A stretch of 57,878 bases of DNA from Candidatus Zixiibacteriota bacterium (GCA_030613505.1 JAUWLW010000015.1:1-57878); one strand, 5' to 3'. Shown: positions 33,200 to 41,279, counted from the first letter of the stretch. Numbers and translations: made by a program. The notes: a model not told the origin generated them from the sequence alone.

Positions 33200-35257
33200 G
33201 TGCGAGCGGAACTGATGAACAGGTCTCTCTTCCCGGTAACGTCCGTTAAGGCCGCGGCGCAGGGCGCTTTCCGTGCGTTGCGCGCGGCATTAATCCGGCG
33301 GCCTGCGGCGTTCGCGGCGGCGGCCGTCGTTGCGGCGGCCGCGGTCGTCCGCCTCGTCCACGTCAACTACGGCCTTCCGCACCTGTATTTTTGGGACGAG
33401 GAAATGGTCATCAACGCGGCCCGGGAGATGATTATAGCCGGGCGGCTCTGGCCCGAATCGTTCTATCGTTACCCTTCGCTTTTAATCGACTTGCAAGTCC
33501 TCGTATCGGTGCCCGCGTATTTTAACGCGTTAAAATCGTACTCGGCCTTCGTAGATTTCGGCGATATCCCGATACACTATTTCGTTTTAAACGGGCGGCT
33601 GGTTACGGTCGCCTTCGGCGTCGCCGGCGTCATCTTGACCTACTTATTCGCCTCCCGTATTTGGCGAAAGCCGTGGTGGGGAGTAGCGGGCGCGGCCCTG
33701 CTGGCGATCGCCGGGTACAACGTTATGAAGTCAAGGATAATCGCGGTCGATGCGCCGATGGCTACGCTGGCCTTGGCTGCTTGTTATTTTCTGTTTCGGT
33801 TTCGAGCCAAGGGAAGCTTAAAGCACCTTTTGTGGAGCGGGGCCTTCTTGGGGATGGCCATAGGGGCGAAGTACAACGCGGCATATTTCGTTCCCGCGGT
33901 GGTTCTCGCGCTTGCCTGTTGGCGGAGGCCGGCTCGCGAATTCGGCCTGTGGGGTTTGATGGTCGCGGGCGTCTTCTTGCTCACGACGCCGGGGGCGTTG
34001 TTCCGGTTGAACGATCTCGTAACTTCCCTCGGCGGAAACTATTACCATTACAAAGTAGAGGGCCACGAATTATTCGTTTCCGCTACCCCCTTACTTTCCG
34101 CGGGTCGTTTTCTCTTATCACGCGAATTTACGTATCTACCGACGGTATTCGCCGCGCTCGGCCTCGGCGTCGTCGTATGGCGATGGCGCCTCGACGGCCT
34201 CCTCCTCGTCGCTTTTCTGGCTTCCTTCGAGTTTGCGATCGCGGGTATGGCGATATGGACGCCGGAACTGGTAGTCAACGTACTTCCTTTCGTCGCGTTG
34301 TTCGCCGCGGCCGGGTTTGGGGCTTTTACCGAGTTCGTCGGGGCGAAGATGCCGCAGAGAGGGCGGGCCGTCGCGGTGGCCGTCGTTATCGCGGGCTTTT
34401 TTGCGCTCCCCGTTATTGAATTAATATTGGACCTGCGGGCTTGGAGTCTGGAGGACCCTCGTACGAAGGGAGCGGCGTGGGTTAGTGAAAACGTTCCTTG
34501 GCCGAGCGCGATCGTGAAAGAGGTATGGAACGAAAGACCTTTGGAGGAGGGAGGAGAAACTGACGCCGCGCCTATCGACGAAGCGAAGTACGCCATTATT
34601 CGGACGGACCACATTATGAGAGAAACGCCGGGGCGTTGGGCTTCGGATGGTGCGATTTACTATGTGGGCCACTTCCCGCGGGGCCGTTTCGCGCTGCGCG
34701 GGAGGTTGGTGGAGGGGGCGTTGGCGGGACTCGGCGGCGACCGTGACGGTTTTTGGCGCCATTTCGAGCGCGTGGCGTATTTCCCAATCGACGACCGAAA
34801 TAGCACGGGGGAACCCGTTACGATATATAGGCTCGACGACCGTTTATTGGTTCAGGCTCATCCCTATCGTCGGGTAATACCATTAAGAAAATGCCTGGCC
34901 GTGCAAGAGGAGCCGCCCCACGAGTCTTTCGCCTTCGGAGGTGGGTGGTTCCGCCTATTTCACAACGGCCGCGTCGGTTGTTTTTTTACGGCGCCGGCGG
35001 AGCCTTACCGCCTGGGCTTTAAACTCATAGGGCAACCCGCCAACGGTATACCGCCGCGCGTACGGGTTAGGGTAGATAATGAAAAAGTCGCCGATTTCGC
35101 CGTCACGAAGGCCAAGGTCTATTGGACGAAACCTATCGCGCCGTACGCCCGCCGCTACCGCCACGTGATAGCGCAGTACTACAACGATACGGTGGATTTG
35201 GCGGGAGCGGATCGGAAAGTATCCCTGGGCGGTATCTACGTGGAGGCCGCAAAGTAA
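33200..35257 (+). CDS. Large GT-C-type membrane glycosyltransferase (PMT/ArnT-like)
   Basis: A 685-residue protein from GTG 33200 (ATG 33215 is an equally good start). Around ten membrane spans occupy residues 20-415. The first loop has HVNYGLPHLYFWDEEMVINA, whose Asp-Glu pair (D-E-E) is typical of GT39-like enzymes using lipid-linked sugars. The remaining 270 residues are soluble and probably periplasmic (FFTAPAEPYRLGFKLIGQPA, RVRVDNEKVADFAVTKAKVY), resembling a beta-sandwich domain that may bind acceptor. It differs from the pair at 24-27 kb in having this soluble tail. It is monocistronic between a promoter and a terminator. Confidence 0.8.
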   Translation: MRAELMNRSLFPVTSVKAAAQGAFRALRAALIRRPAAFAAAAVVAAAAVVRLVHVNYGLPHLYFWDEEMVINAAREMIIAGRLWPESFYRYPSLLIDLQVLVSVPAYFNALKSYSAFVDFGDIPIHYFVLNGRLVTVAFGVAGVILTYLFASRIWRKPWWGVAGAALLAIAGYNVMKSRIIAVDAPMATLALAACYFLFRFRAKGSLKHLLWSGAFLGMAIGAKYNAAYFVPAVVLALACWRRPAREFGLWGLMVAGVFLLTTPGALFRLNDLVTSLGGNYYHYKVEGHELFVSATPLLSAGRFLLSREFTYLPTVFAALGLGVVVWRWRLDGLLLVAFLASFEFAIAGMAIWTPELVVNVLPFVALFAAAGFGAFTEFVGAKMPQRGRAVAVAVVIAGFFALPVIELILDLRAWSLEDPRTKGAAWVSENVPWPSAIVKEVWNERPLEEGGETDAAPIDEAKYAIIRTDHIMRETPGRWASDGAIYYVGHFPRGRFALRGRLVEGALAGLGGDRDGFWRHFERVAYFPIDDRNSTGEPVTIYRLDDRLLVQAHPYRRVIPLRKCLAVQEEPPHESFAFGGGWFRLFHNGRVGCFFTAPAEPYRLGFKLIGQPANGIPPRVRVRVDNEKVADFAVTKAKVYWTKPIAPYARRYRHVIAQYYNDTVDLAGADRKVSLGGIYVEAAK

Positions 35258-35280
35258 ATTCGCAACCGCCCCGCGAAAGT

Positions 35281-35302
35281 GCCGCCCTGGGGGCGGCGTT
35301 TT
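35281..35302 (+). terminator. Terminator after the large GT-C-like gene
   Basis: GCCGCCC-TGG-GGGCGGC then G and five T residues, 24 bases after the stop. It lies between this gene and the convergent radical SAM gene. Confidence 0.85.
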
Positions 35303-35392
35303 TATCGCTTAATTCGATTGAAATCGCCGGATTTTAACCCTTCCCGAAACTTAACGTAATTTATGAGGTCGCGGGCGTAATCCCCTAATATA

Positions 35393-36877
35393 TCAATCCG
35401 AAGGGTTCGCCCGCGTCGCCAATTCCTGGGGCGCCACGCGGGGCGAGTGCGCGCCGCAGCTTTCGGCGTCGGCCTCCTCCTCGCCCTCCGGCGTCGGGTA
35501 GAAGCCGAACTGGCGGAGCGCCGCCAGCTTCGGGAGGACGTTGTTCTCCAAGTCAATATGGAAGAAGCCGGGGAAGAGGTCCGGATTACCGACGATGAGG
35601 TCGAAGTACGGCGCGTAGCGCTCCGGCATCTCGACCTCGCCGCCGACGCAGACCTCGTGGCCGGTGAAGACGAATTCCGGCAGCAGATACGGGCAGAACT
35701 CGAGCGTGACCTTGGGCGCCCATTCCTCGTAGATAGGCGTCTGCGGTAGCAGGGACAACAGGCTTGGGAGGATTCGCGCGCCCATCATCCGGAACGAGAC
35801 CATCTGGAAGAGCGACTGGTTGAAATCCTCCTCGGTCTCGAATGGAAAGCCCCAGACGTAGAAGGCGTCGACGCGGGGGAAGAGCTCGATGGCTTGCGGG
35901 ATGAGGTCCAACGTCTCCTGGGCCGTAAAACCCTTCTTGATAATTTCGAGGACGCGGTCGGAGCCGGACTCGACGCCGAAGCGGAGCTCGAGGCAGCCGC
36001 TGTCGGCCATCGCCTTCATCATCTCGACGTCGCACAGGTTGACGCGGCCGAAAGCCTTCCAGTTGACGTCAAGGCCGGACTTCTCCAATTCCCGGCAGAA
36101 CGCCATAACCTGTTTCTTGCCCGAGACGAAGAATTCATCCTGGAAGAGGAAGAGGTCGACGCCGGCCTCGTCATGCAGGACTTTCATTTCGGCGACGATG
36201 TTTTCGGGGCTGCGGGAATAACTTTTATAATCCCACACCGGCGCGACGGAGCAGAACGTGCAGGGGTAGGGGCAACCGCGACTCGTCATAATGCCGTAGC
36301 CGGCGTATTTTGGGAGATCTATCTTGTCCCACGCGGGAAAGGGGATGGCGTTGAGGTCGGCGAGGCGTTCGCGGCCCGGGTTGCGGACGACGCGGCCGTC
36401 GTCGCGGTACGAGATACCGCCGACTTGCGATAAATCGCCGCCGCCGTTTAACGCGGCCATTAATTCCGGGCCGGCAACTTCGGCCTCGCCCCGGCACACG
36501 ACGTCGACCCACGGGAATTTTTCCAGGACCTTATCCTCTACCGAGTTGGCGCCGACGCCTCCCAGGACCAGTTTGCGGTAGGGGTAACGCTCGCGTAACG
36601 CCTTCATCGCGAGGAGGGAGAACGGCAAGAGGTTGGCCATACACGACAGGCCGATAACGGGCGCCGGGTCCTTCAGGAACTCGAGGAATACCTCCATATC
36701 GAACGGGTCGTCGGACGGGCAACATTGGTAGTCGCGGAAGTCGACGTCGACGCCGGCGTCTTCCAGCGCCCGGGTGAGGTACAGCGGCCCGAGCGGCACG
36801 TGCAGCTCGCGCTCGACCTCCTCGCCGTAACGGATGAAGAGCATATTGAGATTAACGAGCGTTATGTCGCCGGGCAT
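35393..36877 (-). CDS. B12-binding-type radical SAM enzyme at the end of the paralog operon
   Basis: A 494-residue protein. Residues 1 to about 150 resemble a cobalamin-binding Rossmann domain (PLGPLYLTRALEDAGVDVDF, LVLGGVGAN), without an obvious DxHxxG motif. A radical SAM core follows with the cluster cysteines C202, C206 and C209 in RGCPYPCTFCS; the SAM-binding pieces FGVESGSDRVLEIIKKGFT and AFYVWGFPFETEED are present. Such proteins (BchE/P-methylase/Elp3-like class B relatives) carry out methylations and other radical changes. I chose ATG 36877, 16 bases after the stop of the last paralog; longer starts overlap that gene. It closes a minus-strand operon of five small paralogs, so modification of those products is the likely role, but no substrate is shown. 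Confidence 0.88.
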   Translation of the reverse strand: MPGDITLVNLNMLFIRYGEEVERELHVPLGPLYLTRALEDAGVDVDFRDYQCCPSDDPFDMEVFLEFLKDPAPVIGLSCMANLLPFSLLAMKALRERYPYRKLVLGGVGANSVEDKVLEKFPWVDVVCRGEAEVAGPELMAALNGGGDLSQVGGISYRDDGRVVRNPGRERLADLNAIPFPAWDKIDLPKYAGYGIMTSRGCPYPCTFCSVAPVWDYKSYSRSPENIVAEMKVLHDEAGVDLFLFQDEFFVSGKKQVMAFCRELEKSGLDVNWKAFGRVNLCDVEMMKAMADSGCLELRFGVESGSDRVLEIIKKGFTAQETLDLIPQAIELFPRVDAFYVWGFPFETEEDFNQSLFQMVSFRMMGARILPSLLSLLPQTPIYEEWAPKVTLEFCPYLLPEFVFTGHEVCVGGEVEMPERYAPYFDLIVGNPDLFPGFFHIDLENNVLPKLAALRQFGFYPTPEGEEEADAESCGAHSPRVAPQELATRANPSD

Positions 36878-36893
36878 ATTACTCGCCTGCCTT

Positions 36894-37574
36894 TTAGGGG
36901 AGGTCGGGGCGGGTGCCGGTGATATACGTGGTACCCGGTTTATTTTCAACTAGTCGGAATTTTAAACTAGTTATCGTCTGTACGGTGATTTCGACGTTCT
37001 CTAAGATATGTTCGTCGTAACCCACACGGGAAGCTTTGATTAAATAAGTCCCCGGGGGAACGTTACTGATTACGAACGAACCGTCCTCTACTGTGGAAGC
37101 GTAAACGTTCGCTCCTTTTATGACCACGAGAACGCCTTTGATAGGTTGGTTATTGTCGTCAAACACGAACCCCGTAACTACGCCGGCGTCGTCCGGGACG
37201 TCGATTTCCTGGGGGTCGTCAATGTCGCGGTCGTAGGTTTTCGGGGGGATTTCCGGGTCGATGCCGACCGTGCGTATCTCCCATTCGTCTTGATCCGCCG
37301 CGTAAGCCCCTGTCCCCAGCGCCGCCAACATCACGGCCGCGGCGTAGCCGAGGAACGCGGGCCGTAAGGAGGGGTTGACCTTTGTGTTCGCGACGGTGGC
37401 TTCGAGTTGTTTTGCCGGGACGGCGCGGAGCATTGCCGCCTCCGCCGGCTCGAGCTTGAGGACGATGGTTTCCGCGGCCTCGGCGCGTTTTTCCAACAGC
37501 ATCTTCTTGAACGCCGGGTCGACCGCGGCCTTTTTAACGAGAACCTCGATTCCGCGTGAGATAGAATTCGCCAT
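36894..37574 (-). CDS. Paralog 1 of the five-member family: shared helical domain plus carboxypeptidase-regulatory-like domain
   Basis: At 226 residues the longest member, and the one next to the radical SAM gene. It lacks the first 34 or so residues of its neighbours and starts directly at the shared helical domain (SRGIEVLVKKAAVDPAFKKM). The fixed block RPAFLGYAA lies at residues 71-79 and the hydrophobic segment ends in AYA-AD, a signal-peptidase-I-like site, instead of the Cys seen in the others. The rest has VGIDPEIPP, then a carboxypeptidase-regulatory-like beta domain (about 131-205: GFVFDDNNQPIKGVLVVIKG, FVISNVPPGTYLIKASRVGY) and the C-terminal GTRPDLP. It is thus a fusion of a family leader to an adhesin-type module. 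Function unknown. Confidence 0.85.
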   Translation of the reverse strand: MANSISRGIEVLVKKAAVDPAFKKMLLEKRAEAAETIVLKLEPAEAAMLRAVPAKQLEATVANTKVNPSLRPAFLGYAAAVMLAALGTGAYAADQDEWEIRTVGIDPEIPPKTYDRDIDDPQEIDVPDDAGVVTGFVFDDNNQPIKGVLVVIKGANVYASTVEDGSFVISNVPPGTYLIKASRVGYDEHILENVEITVQTITSLKFRLVENKPGTTYITGTRPDLP

Positions 37575-37588
37575 AAACTCGCGCTCCT

Positions 37589-38110
37589 TTATGGTCGGCC
37601 GGGCCTAATCCCGCGCGTGACAGGCTCGTCTCCTATTTCCGGTTTCTTTGCCGCGTCCTGGGCACGGTCAGTTACGCCAGGCGGCGGGTCGGGCCTGATG
37701 CCTTCAACCGACGGTCCTGTTGGAGTATCGTCACAGCCGGATGTCGTTGCGGCGAGCGCCGCCAACATCACGGCCGCGGCGTAGCCGAGGAACGCGGGCC
37801 GGAGGCCCGGGCTGACCTTCGTCTTCGCGACGATGGCCTTAAGTTGTTTTACCGGGACGGCGTTGAGTATTGCCTCCTCCTCCGCCTCGAGTTTGAGGGA
37901 GATGGAATCGGCGGCCCCGGCCCGTTTTTCAAGGAGCAGCTTTTTAAACGCCGGGGCGACCGCGGCCTTCTTGACTAATACCTCGAGGCCGCGGGGGACG
38001 TCGCCGACGTTCGCGCCTCCGCCCGGCGGCCTACCGCCCACGATGGTCGTACGGACGGCCTCGGGTTCGCCGGGGCGAGCCATTTTTATCCGTTCCGAGT
38101 TTATACTCAT
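37589..38110 (-). CDS. Paralog 2 of the five-member family
   Basis: A 173-residue protein. Layout: a variable N-terminus, then EAVRTTIVGGRPPGGGANVG (17-36), PRG at 39-41, a helical domain of about 65 residues with LVKKAAVAPAFKKLLLEKRA, RPAFLGYAA at 104-112, a hydrophobic segment ending at Cys126 (TTSGC), then an acidic, Pro-rich tail with GIRPDPPP (137-144) and a C-terminal TRGIRPGRP (165-173). Tails of the family differ but the domain and spacing are kept. It sits 12 bases after paralog 3 and 14 before paralog 1. I do not recognise a named family. Confidence 0.85.
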   Translation of the reverse strand: MSINSERIKMARPGEPEAVRTTIVGGRPPGGGANVGDVPRGLEVLVKKAAVAPAFKKLLLEKRAGAADSISLKLEAEEEAILNAVPVKQLKAIVAKTKVSPGLRPAFLGYAAAVMLAALAATTSGCDDTPTGPSVEGIRPDPPPGVTDRAQDAAKKPEIGDEPVTRGIRPGRP

Positions 38111-38121
38111 CGTTTCCTCCG

Positions 38122-38649
38122 TTAAGGCCGACCGGGCCTAATCCCGCGGGTAACGGGTTCGTCCGCTTTTTCTCCCTGTTTTACAGCGTTCTCAGAATCG
38201 TCAACGACCCAGGGGGGTGTTTTCGGGGGAGGATCCGGCCGGGAACCTAGAGTAGCGTCGAAGGGGCCGTCGCAAGCGGATATCGTCGCCCCTAACGCCG
38301 CCAACATAACCCCGGCGGCGTAGCCGAGAAACGCGGGCCGGAGGGAGGGGTTGACCTTTGTGTTGGCCACTATGGCGTCGAGCTGCGTCTCCGGAACGGC
38401 CTCGAGCATCGCCGCTTCCGCCGGCTCGAGCTTGAGGGCGATGGCTTCCGCGGCCTCGGCGCGTTTTCCTAAGAGTAGCTTCTTGAACTTCGGGTCAACG
38501 GCGGCCTTCTTGATTAAGACTTCGACGCCGCGGGGGACGTCGCCGACGTTCGCGCCGCCGCCCGGCGGCCTGCCGCCCACGATGGTCGTGCGGACGGCCT
38601 CGGCTTCGCTGGGCCGCGCCATTTTCACTGTATCGTTGCGCTTAACCAT
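38122..38649 (-). CDS. Paralog 3 of the five-member family
   Basis: A 175-residue copy. It repeats the EAVRTTIVGGRPPGGGANVG block, PRG at 39-41, the helical domain (IKKAAVDPKFKKLLLGKRAE) and RPAFLGYAA at 104-112. The hydrophobic segment ends in ISAC with Cys126, which fits a lipobox (I-S-A-C). The tail has GSRPDPPP at 135-142 and ends TRGIRPGRP, identical in its last nine residues to paralog 2. The tail is acidic and Pro-rich between the two elements. Spacing to both neighbours is 11-12 bases, so one transcript is likely. Confidence 0.85.
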   Translation of the reverse strand: MVKRNDTVKMARPSEAEAVRTTIVGGRPPGGGANVGDVPRGVEVLIKKAAVDPKFKKLLLGKRAEAAEAIALKLEPAEAAMLEAVPETQLDAIVANTKVNPSLRPAFLGYAAGVMLAALGATISACDGPFDATLGSRPDPPPKTPPWVVDDSENAVKQGEKADEPVTRGIRPGRP

Positions 38650-38661
38650 AACGCTCCTTAT

Positions 38662-39261
38662 CTACGGTCGGTCGGGGCTAGTGGCCATTGTCCCGCCGCC
38701 GAGGCCGCTACCACCAGGCAAGCTGTTATCGTCGCGTTCTTGTTCCTCGGTTTTCGCCGCCTTCGCGGTTTCGGCATTTTCTCCTTCGGCCGGTGGTAAT
38801 TTTCCGCTGGCGTCCGCCGTCGCCGGGAAATCCGGTTGTATGCCGCGCGTTGCGCCGGGGTCATCCGGGCTCGTGCCCGCATCTCCGCATCCCGTCGTTG
38901 CGGCGAGCGCCGCCAACATCACGCCGGCGGCGTAGCCGAGGAACGCGGGTCTAACGCTCGCGTTGACCCTCGTGTTCGCGACGGTGGCTTCGAGTTGTTT
39001 TACCGGGACGGCGTTGAGCATCGCTGCCTCCGCCGGCTCGAGCTTGAGGGCGATGGCTTCCGCGGCCTCGGCGCGGTTTTCCAACAGCATCTTCTTGAAC
39101 GCCGGGTCGACGGCGGCCTTCTTGACCAAAACCTCGACGCCGCGGGGGATGTCGCCTACGTTCGCGCCGCCGCCCCGCGGCCTGCCGCCCACTATAGTCG
39201 TGCGGACGGCCTCGGCTTCGCCGGGGCGCGCCATTTTTATATGACTAGGGGTTTTGCTCAT
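38662..39261 (-). CDS. Paralog 4 of the five-member family
   Basis: A 199-residue copy with the same head (EAVRTTIVGGRPRGGGANVG), PRG at 39-41, helical domain (LVKKAAVDPAFKKMLLENRA) and RPAFLGYAA at 104-112. The Cys is at 125 (TTGC). The tail is longer: TRGIQPDFP at 138-146, a charged Glu/Lys stretch, a Gly-rich end and the final TSPDRP. It therefore carries a variant of each element rather than exact copies, which suggests selection for a loose motif, or ongoing divergence. Twelve bases separate it from each neighbour. Confidence 0.84.
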   Translation of the reverse strand: MSKTPSHIKMARPGEAEAVRTTIVGGRPRGGGANVGDIPRGVEVLVKKAAVDPAFKKMLLENRAEAAEAIALKLEPAEAAMLNAVPVKQLEATVANTRVNASVRPAFLGYAAGVMLAALAATTGCGDAGTSPDDPGATRGIQPDFPATADASGKLPPAEGENAETAKAAKTEEQERDDNSLPGGSGLGGGTMATSPDRP

Positions 39262-39273
39262 ATTAGCATTCTC

Positions 39274-39828
39274 CTAGGCTTGCGGATTGTCTTTTTTACT
39301 TAGAGAGCTTTTTTCGATGGTCCGTTTAACGCCTTTGGCCGAGGCGTCCTGGCTGGCCCCTCCGGCTACCGGCTCTGCCGTACCCGGCGGCGGTGCGGGG
39401 GGGCCGGGGCGCGTACCTACCGGGGTAGGGGGTTCGAAAGGGCCGCCGTCGCAAGCAGTGCTTACCGTGCTCAACGCCGCCAACATAGCCCCCGCGGCGT
39501 AGCCGAGGAACGCGGGCCGGAATTTCGGGCTTATGCGAGTGTGGGCGACTATGCCCTCGAGTTGGGGGAGGGGGACCGCGGCGAGCATTGCCTCCTCAGC
39601 GGCGGTAAGATTAAGGCCGATCGCCGTTGCGGCGTCGGCCCTTTTTTCGAAGAGGATTTTTTTGAAAGCGGCGTCCACCGCGGCCTTTTTTATGAGGACC
39701 TCCAGGCCGCGGGGAATATGGCGGTCGATTACTTCACCTTCCAGTAGCGTAGCCCCGACGTCGGCGACGCGGGTGATCGCGTCTTCCCCTTCGACGCGGT
39801 CGTTTCGCCGAATTTTCTTTTTTCCCAC
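39274..39828 (-). CDS. Paralog 5 of the five-member family (first gene of the operon)
   Basis: A 184-residue, most divergent copy, first after the promoter. The head differs (basic KKKIRRNDRVEG, then TRVADVGATLLEGEVIDRHI), but PRG falls again at 39-41 and the helical domain (IKKAAVDAAFKKILFEKRAD), RPAFLGYAA (104-112) and Cys126 (VSTAC) are in register with the others. The tail has GTRPGPPAPPP at 138-148 and ends in KKDNPQA, without the final G-x-R-P-x-x-P. It starts at GTG 39828 with AGGGA upstream. Divergence at the operon head suggests it may have a distinct role, for example in assembly or recognition. Confidence 0.82.
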   Translation of the reverse strand: MGKKKIRRNDRVEGEDAITRVADVGATLLEGEVIDRHIPRGLEVLIKKAAVDAAFKKILFEKRADAATAIGLNLTAAEEAMLAAVPLPQLEGIVAHTRISPKFRPAFLGYAAGAMLAALSTVSTACDGGPFEPPTPVGTRPGPPAPPPGTAEPVAGGASQDASAKGVKRTIEKSSLSKKDNPQA

Positions 39829-40184
39829 AACGGTTCCCTATTAAAAAGACTTGGCGAAGCCTCTTCCCGAATACCACATTTACATTATATACGTATTTTC
39901 CGGTACGTGCAAGTTACAAAAGTTTTCGCTGGCAGTTTCGGCTACGTTGGGCCGGCGCGGCTTTCGCCGTTGTTAGTGTCTCTCAATTAACTTGAGGTTT
40001 AGAACCTTATATTCAGGTAGTTACATTATTTGTTTAAAGTCAATTATAAATATATAAATTGTATTACTCGCGGCTTGTGTGGGGGTTGGCCAGGTTCATT
40101 AGGTCGTCAAGATGAGGTGAAAAGAACTTCTGGCGGACGAGGTGGCTGTCACCCCGCCGAATAATCTGTGGTTTCGGCGTGCCG
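39829..40184. other. 356-base gene-free stretch, AT-rich in part
   Basis: It contains the operon promoter near 39884-39912 and a 48-base leader for the paralog operon. The rest, notably 40010-40070, is AT-rich with short runs such as TATAAATATATAAATTG. I see no gene, RNA or strong hairpin. It also holds the 3' flank of corA (which ends at 40185), with no terminator I can defend. Confidence 0.55.
39884..39912 (-). promoter_or_regulatory. Promoter of the paralog/radical SAM operon
   Basis: On the minus strand, TTGCAC (39912-39907), a 17-base spacer and a perfect TATAAT (39889-39884) precede paralog 5. No other promoter-like pair of this quality is seen between the six genes, which are separated by only 11-16 bases, so one transcript is expected. 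Confidence 0.75.
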
Positions 40185-41252
40185 TTAAAGCCACTTCTTC
40201 CGTCTAAAAAACGCCACCATCGACAAGGCGACAATAACCATGACCAACCATAAGAGGGGGTAGCTCCAGTGCCACCCGAGCTCCGGCATGAATTGAAAGT
40301 TCATGCCGTAGATTCCGGCGACGAAGGTAAGCGGTATGAATATCGTCGCGATAATCGTGAGGACCTTCATCACCTCGTTCATCCTGTTGCTCACGGTGGA
40401 GAGGTAAAGGTCTAACATCCCGGAGAGGACGTCGCGGTACGTCTCGACGGCGTCTATGACCTGGATCGTGTGGTCGTAGACGTCTTTGAGGAAAACGCGG
40501 GTTGATTCTCGGACGAGGGGCGGGCCCCTTCTTTCGAAACCGTTGACCACCTCTCGCAACGGCCACACCGATTTGCGTAAGATAATCATCTCCCGTTTCA
40601 TCTCGTGGATGCTCTGCAGCGTCTCCGGCTTCGGGTCTTCGATGAGGTCCTCTTCCAAAGAACCGACTTCCTCGCCGATTTGCTCGAGTGTTACGAAGTA
40701 ATTATCCACGACGGCGTCGACCAGAGCGTACGCCAGGTAGTCCGATTGCAATTTGCGGATGCGACCTTTCGAATTCCTAATCCTGTCCCGGACGGCGTCG
40801 AAGACGCCCCCCTCACGTTCCTGAAAAGACAACACGTAGTTCGGGCCGAGTACCAAGCTGATTTGTCCGGTGCTCAAATCGCCGGTGTCGCGGTCGTAGT
40901 CCAATATTTTAAGGACGACGAAGAGGTAGTCGCCGAAGTCCTCGGTCTTGGGGCGTTGGTCGGTATTGGCGATGTCCTCTAATACCAGCGGGTGGAGGCC
41001 GAAGCATTCGCCGAGGTCCGTGAGGACGTCTACTTGATGTACGCCGTCGACGTTAACCCACGTTACGGTGGGTTTGTCGCGGAGAGGGCGGCAATCGGTT
41101 GACGCCTGGGCGGTCCTTTCTTCGTAAGATTTTTCGTCGTAGTCGATGACGGTAATCTTTACCGGCGCCGTATCTTTTTCGACTTCCCCGACGAGCGTGC
41201 CCGGCGGAAGCCCCGCTTTTTTCGACATCTTTTTAAAGAACCGTACCATATC
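40185..41252 (-). CDS. corA: Magnesium/cobalt transporter CorA
   Basis: Pentameric inner-membrane Mg2+ channel. The N-terminal cytoplasmic domain contains WVNVDGVHQVDVLTDLGECF and LVLEDIANTDQRPKTEDFGD. The C-terminal two spans follow a long helix and carry the signature GMN (in IYGMNFQFMPELGWHWSYPL) and a basic end (RRKKWL). ATG 41252 is taken as start (an in-frame GTG lies 9 bases upstream), giving 355 residues. It lies 27 bases after the symporter gene on the same strand, so they may share a transcript. Confidence 0.94.
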   Translation of the reverse strand, partial: DMVRFFKKMSKKAGLPPGTLVGEVEKDTAPVKITVIDYDEKSYEERTAQASTDCRPLRDKPTVTWVNVDGVHQVDVLTDLGECFGLHPLVLEDIANTDQRPKTEDFGDYLFVVLKILDYDRDTGDLSTGQISLVLGPNYVLSFQEREGGVFDAVRDRIRNSKGRIRKLQSDYLAYALVDAVVDNYFVTLEQIGEEVGSLEEDLIEDPKPETLQSIHEMKREMIILRKSVWPLREVVNGFERRGPPLVRESTRVFLKDVYDHTIQVIDAVETYRDVLSGMLDLYLSTVSNRMNEVMKVLTIIATIFIPLTFVAGIYGMNFQFMPELGWHWSYPLLWLVMVIVALSMVAFFRRKKWL

Positions 41253-41279
41253 GATCACCACTGACCCAGGGGTTGAGTG

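Larger units (their letters stand above)
36894..39828 (-). repeat. Tandem array of five related coding units
   Basis: The segment coding for the helical domain and hydrophobic stretch is repeated five times in tandem. Units 2, 3 and 4 are also alike across their first 40 codons, and the plus-strand reading repeats the same runs, for example around 37763-37799, 38296-38340 and 38908-38950. This is gene duplication, not a simple repeat, and it may recombine or collapse in assemblies. Confidence 0.85.

Noticed and set aside
35393-36949. A longer radical SAM protein starting with TTG at 36949
   Set aside because: It would overlap the end of paralog 1 by more than 50 bases and add a Pro-rich segment of no family likeness; ATG 36877 is better.
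36894-39828. Array of five copies read as a CRISPR or other simple repeat
   Set aside because: The units are 500-680 bases long, open in frame and of different length with distinct tails; they are duplicated genes.
39829-39876. Attenuator in the leader of the five-paralog operon
   Set aside because: A short GGC-TTC-GCC stem before TCTTTTT is only three pairs, too weak to defend.
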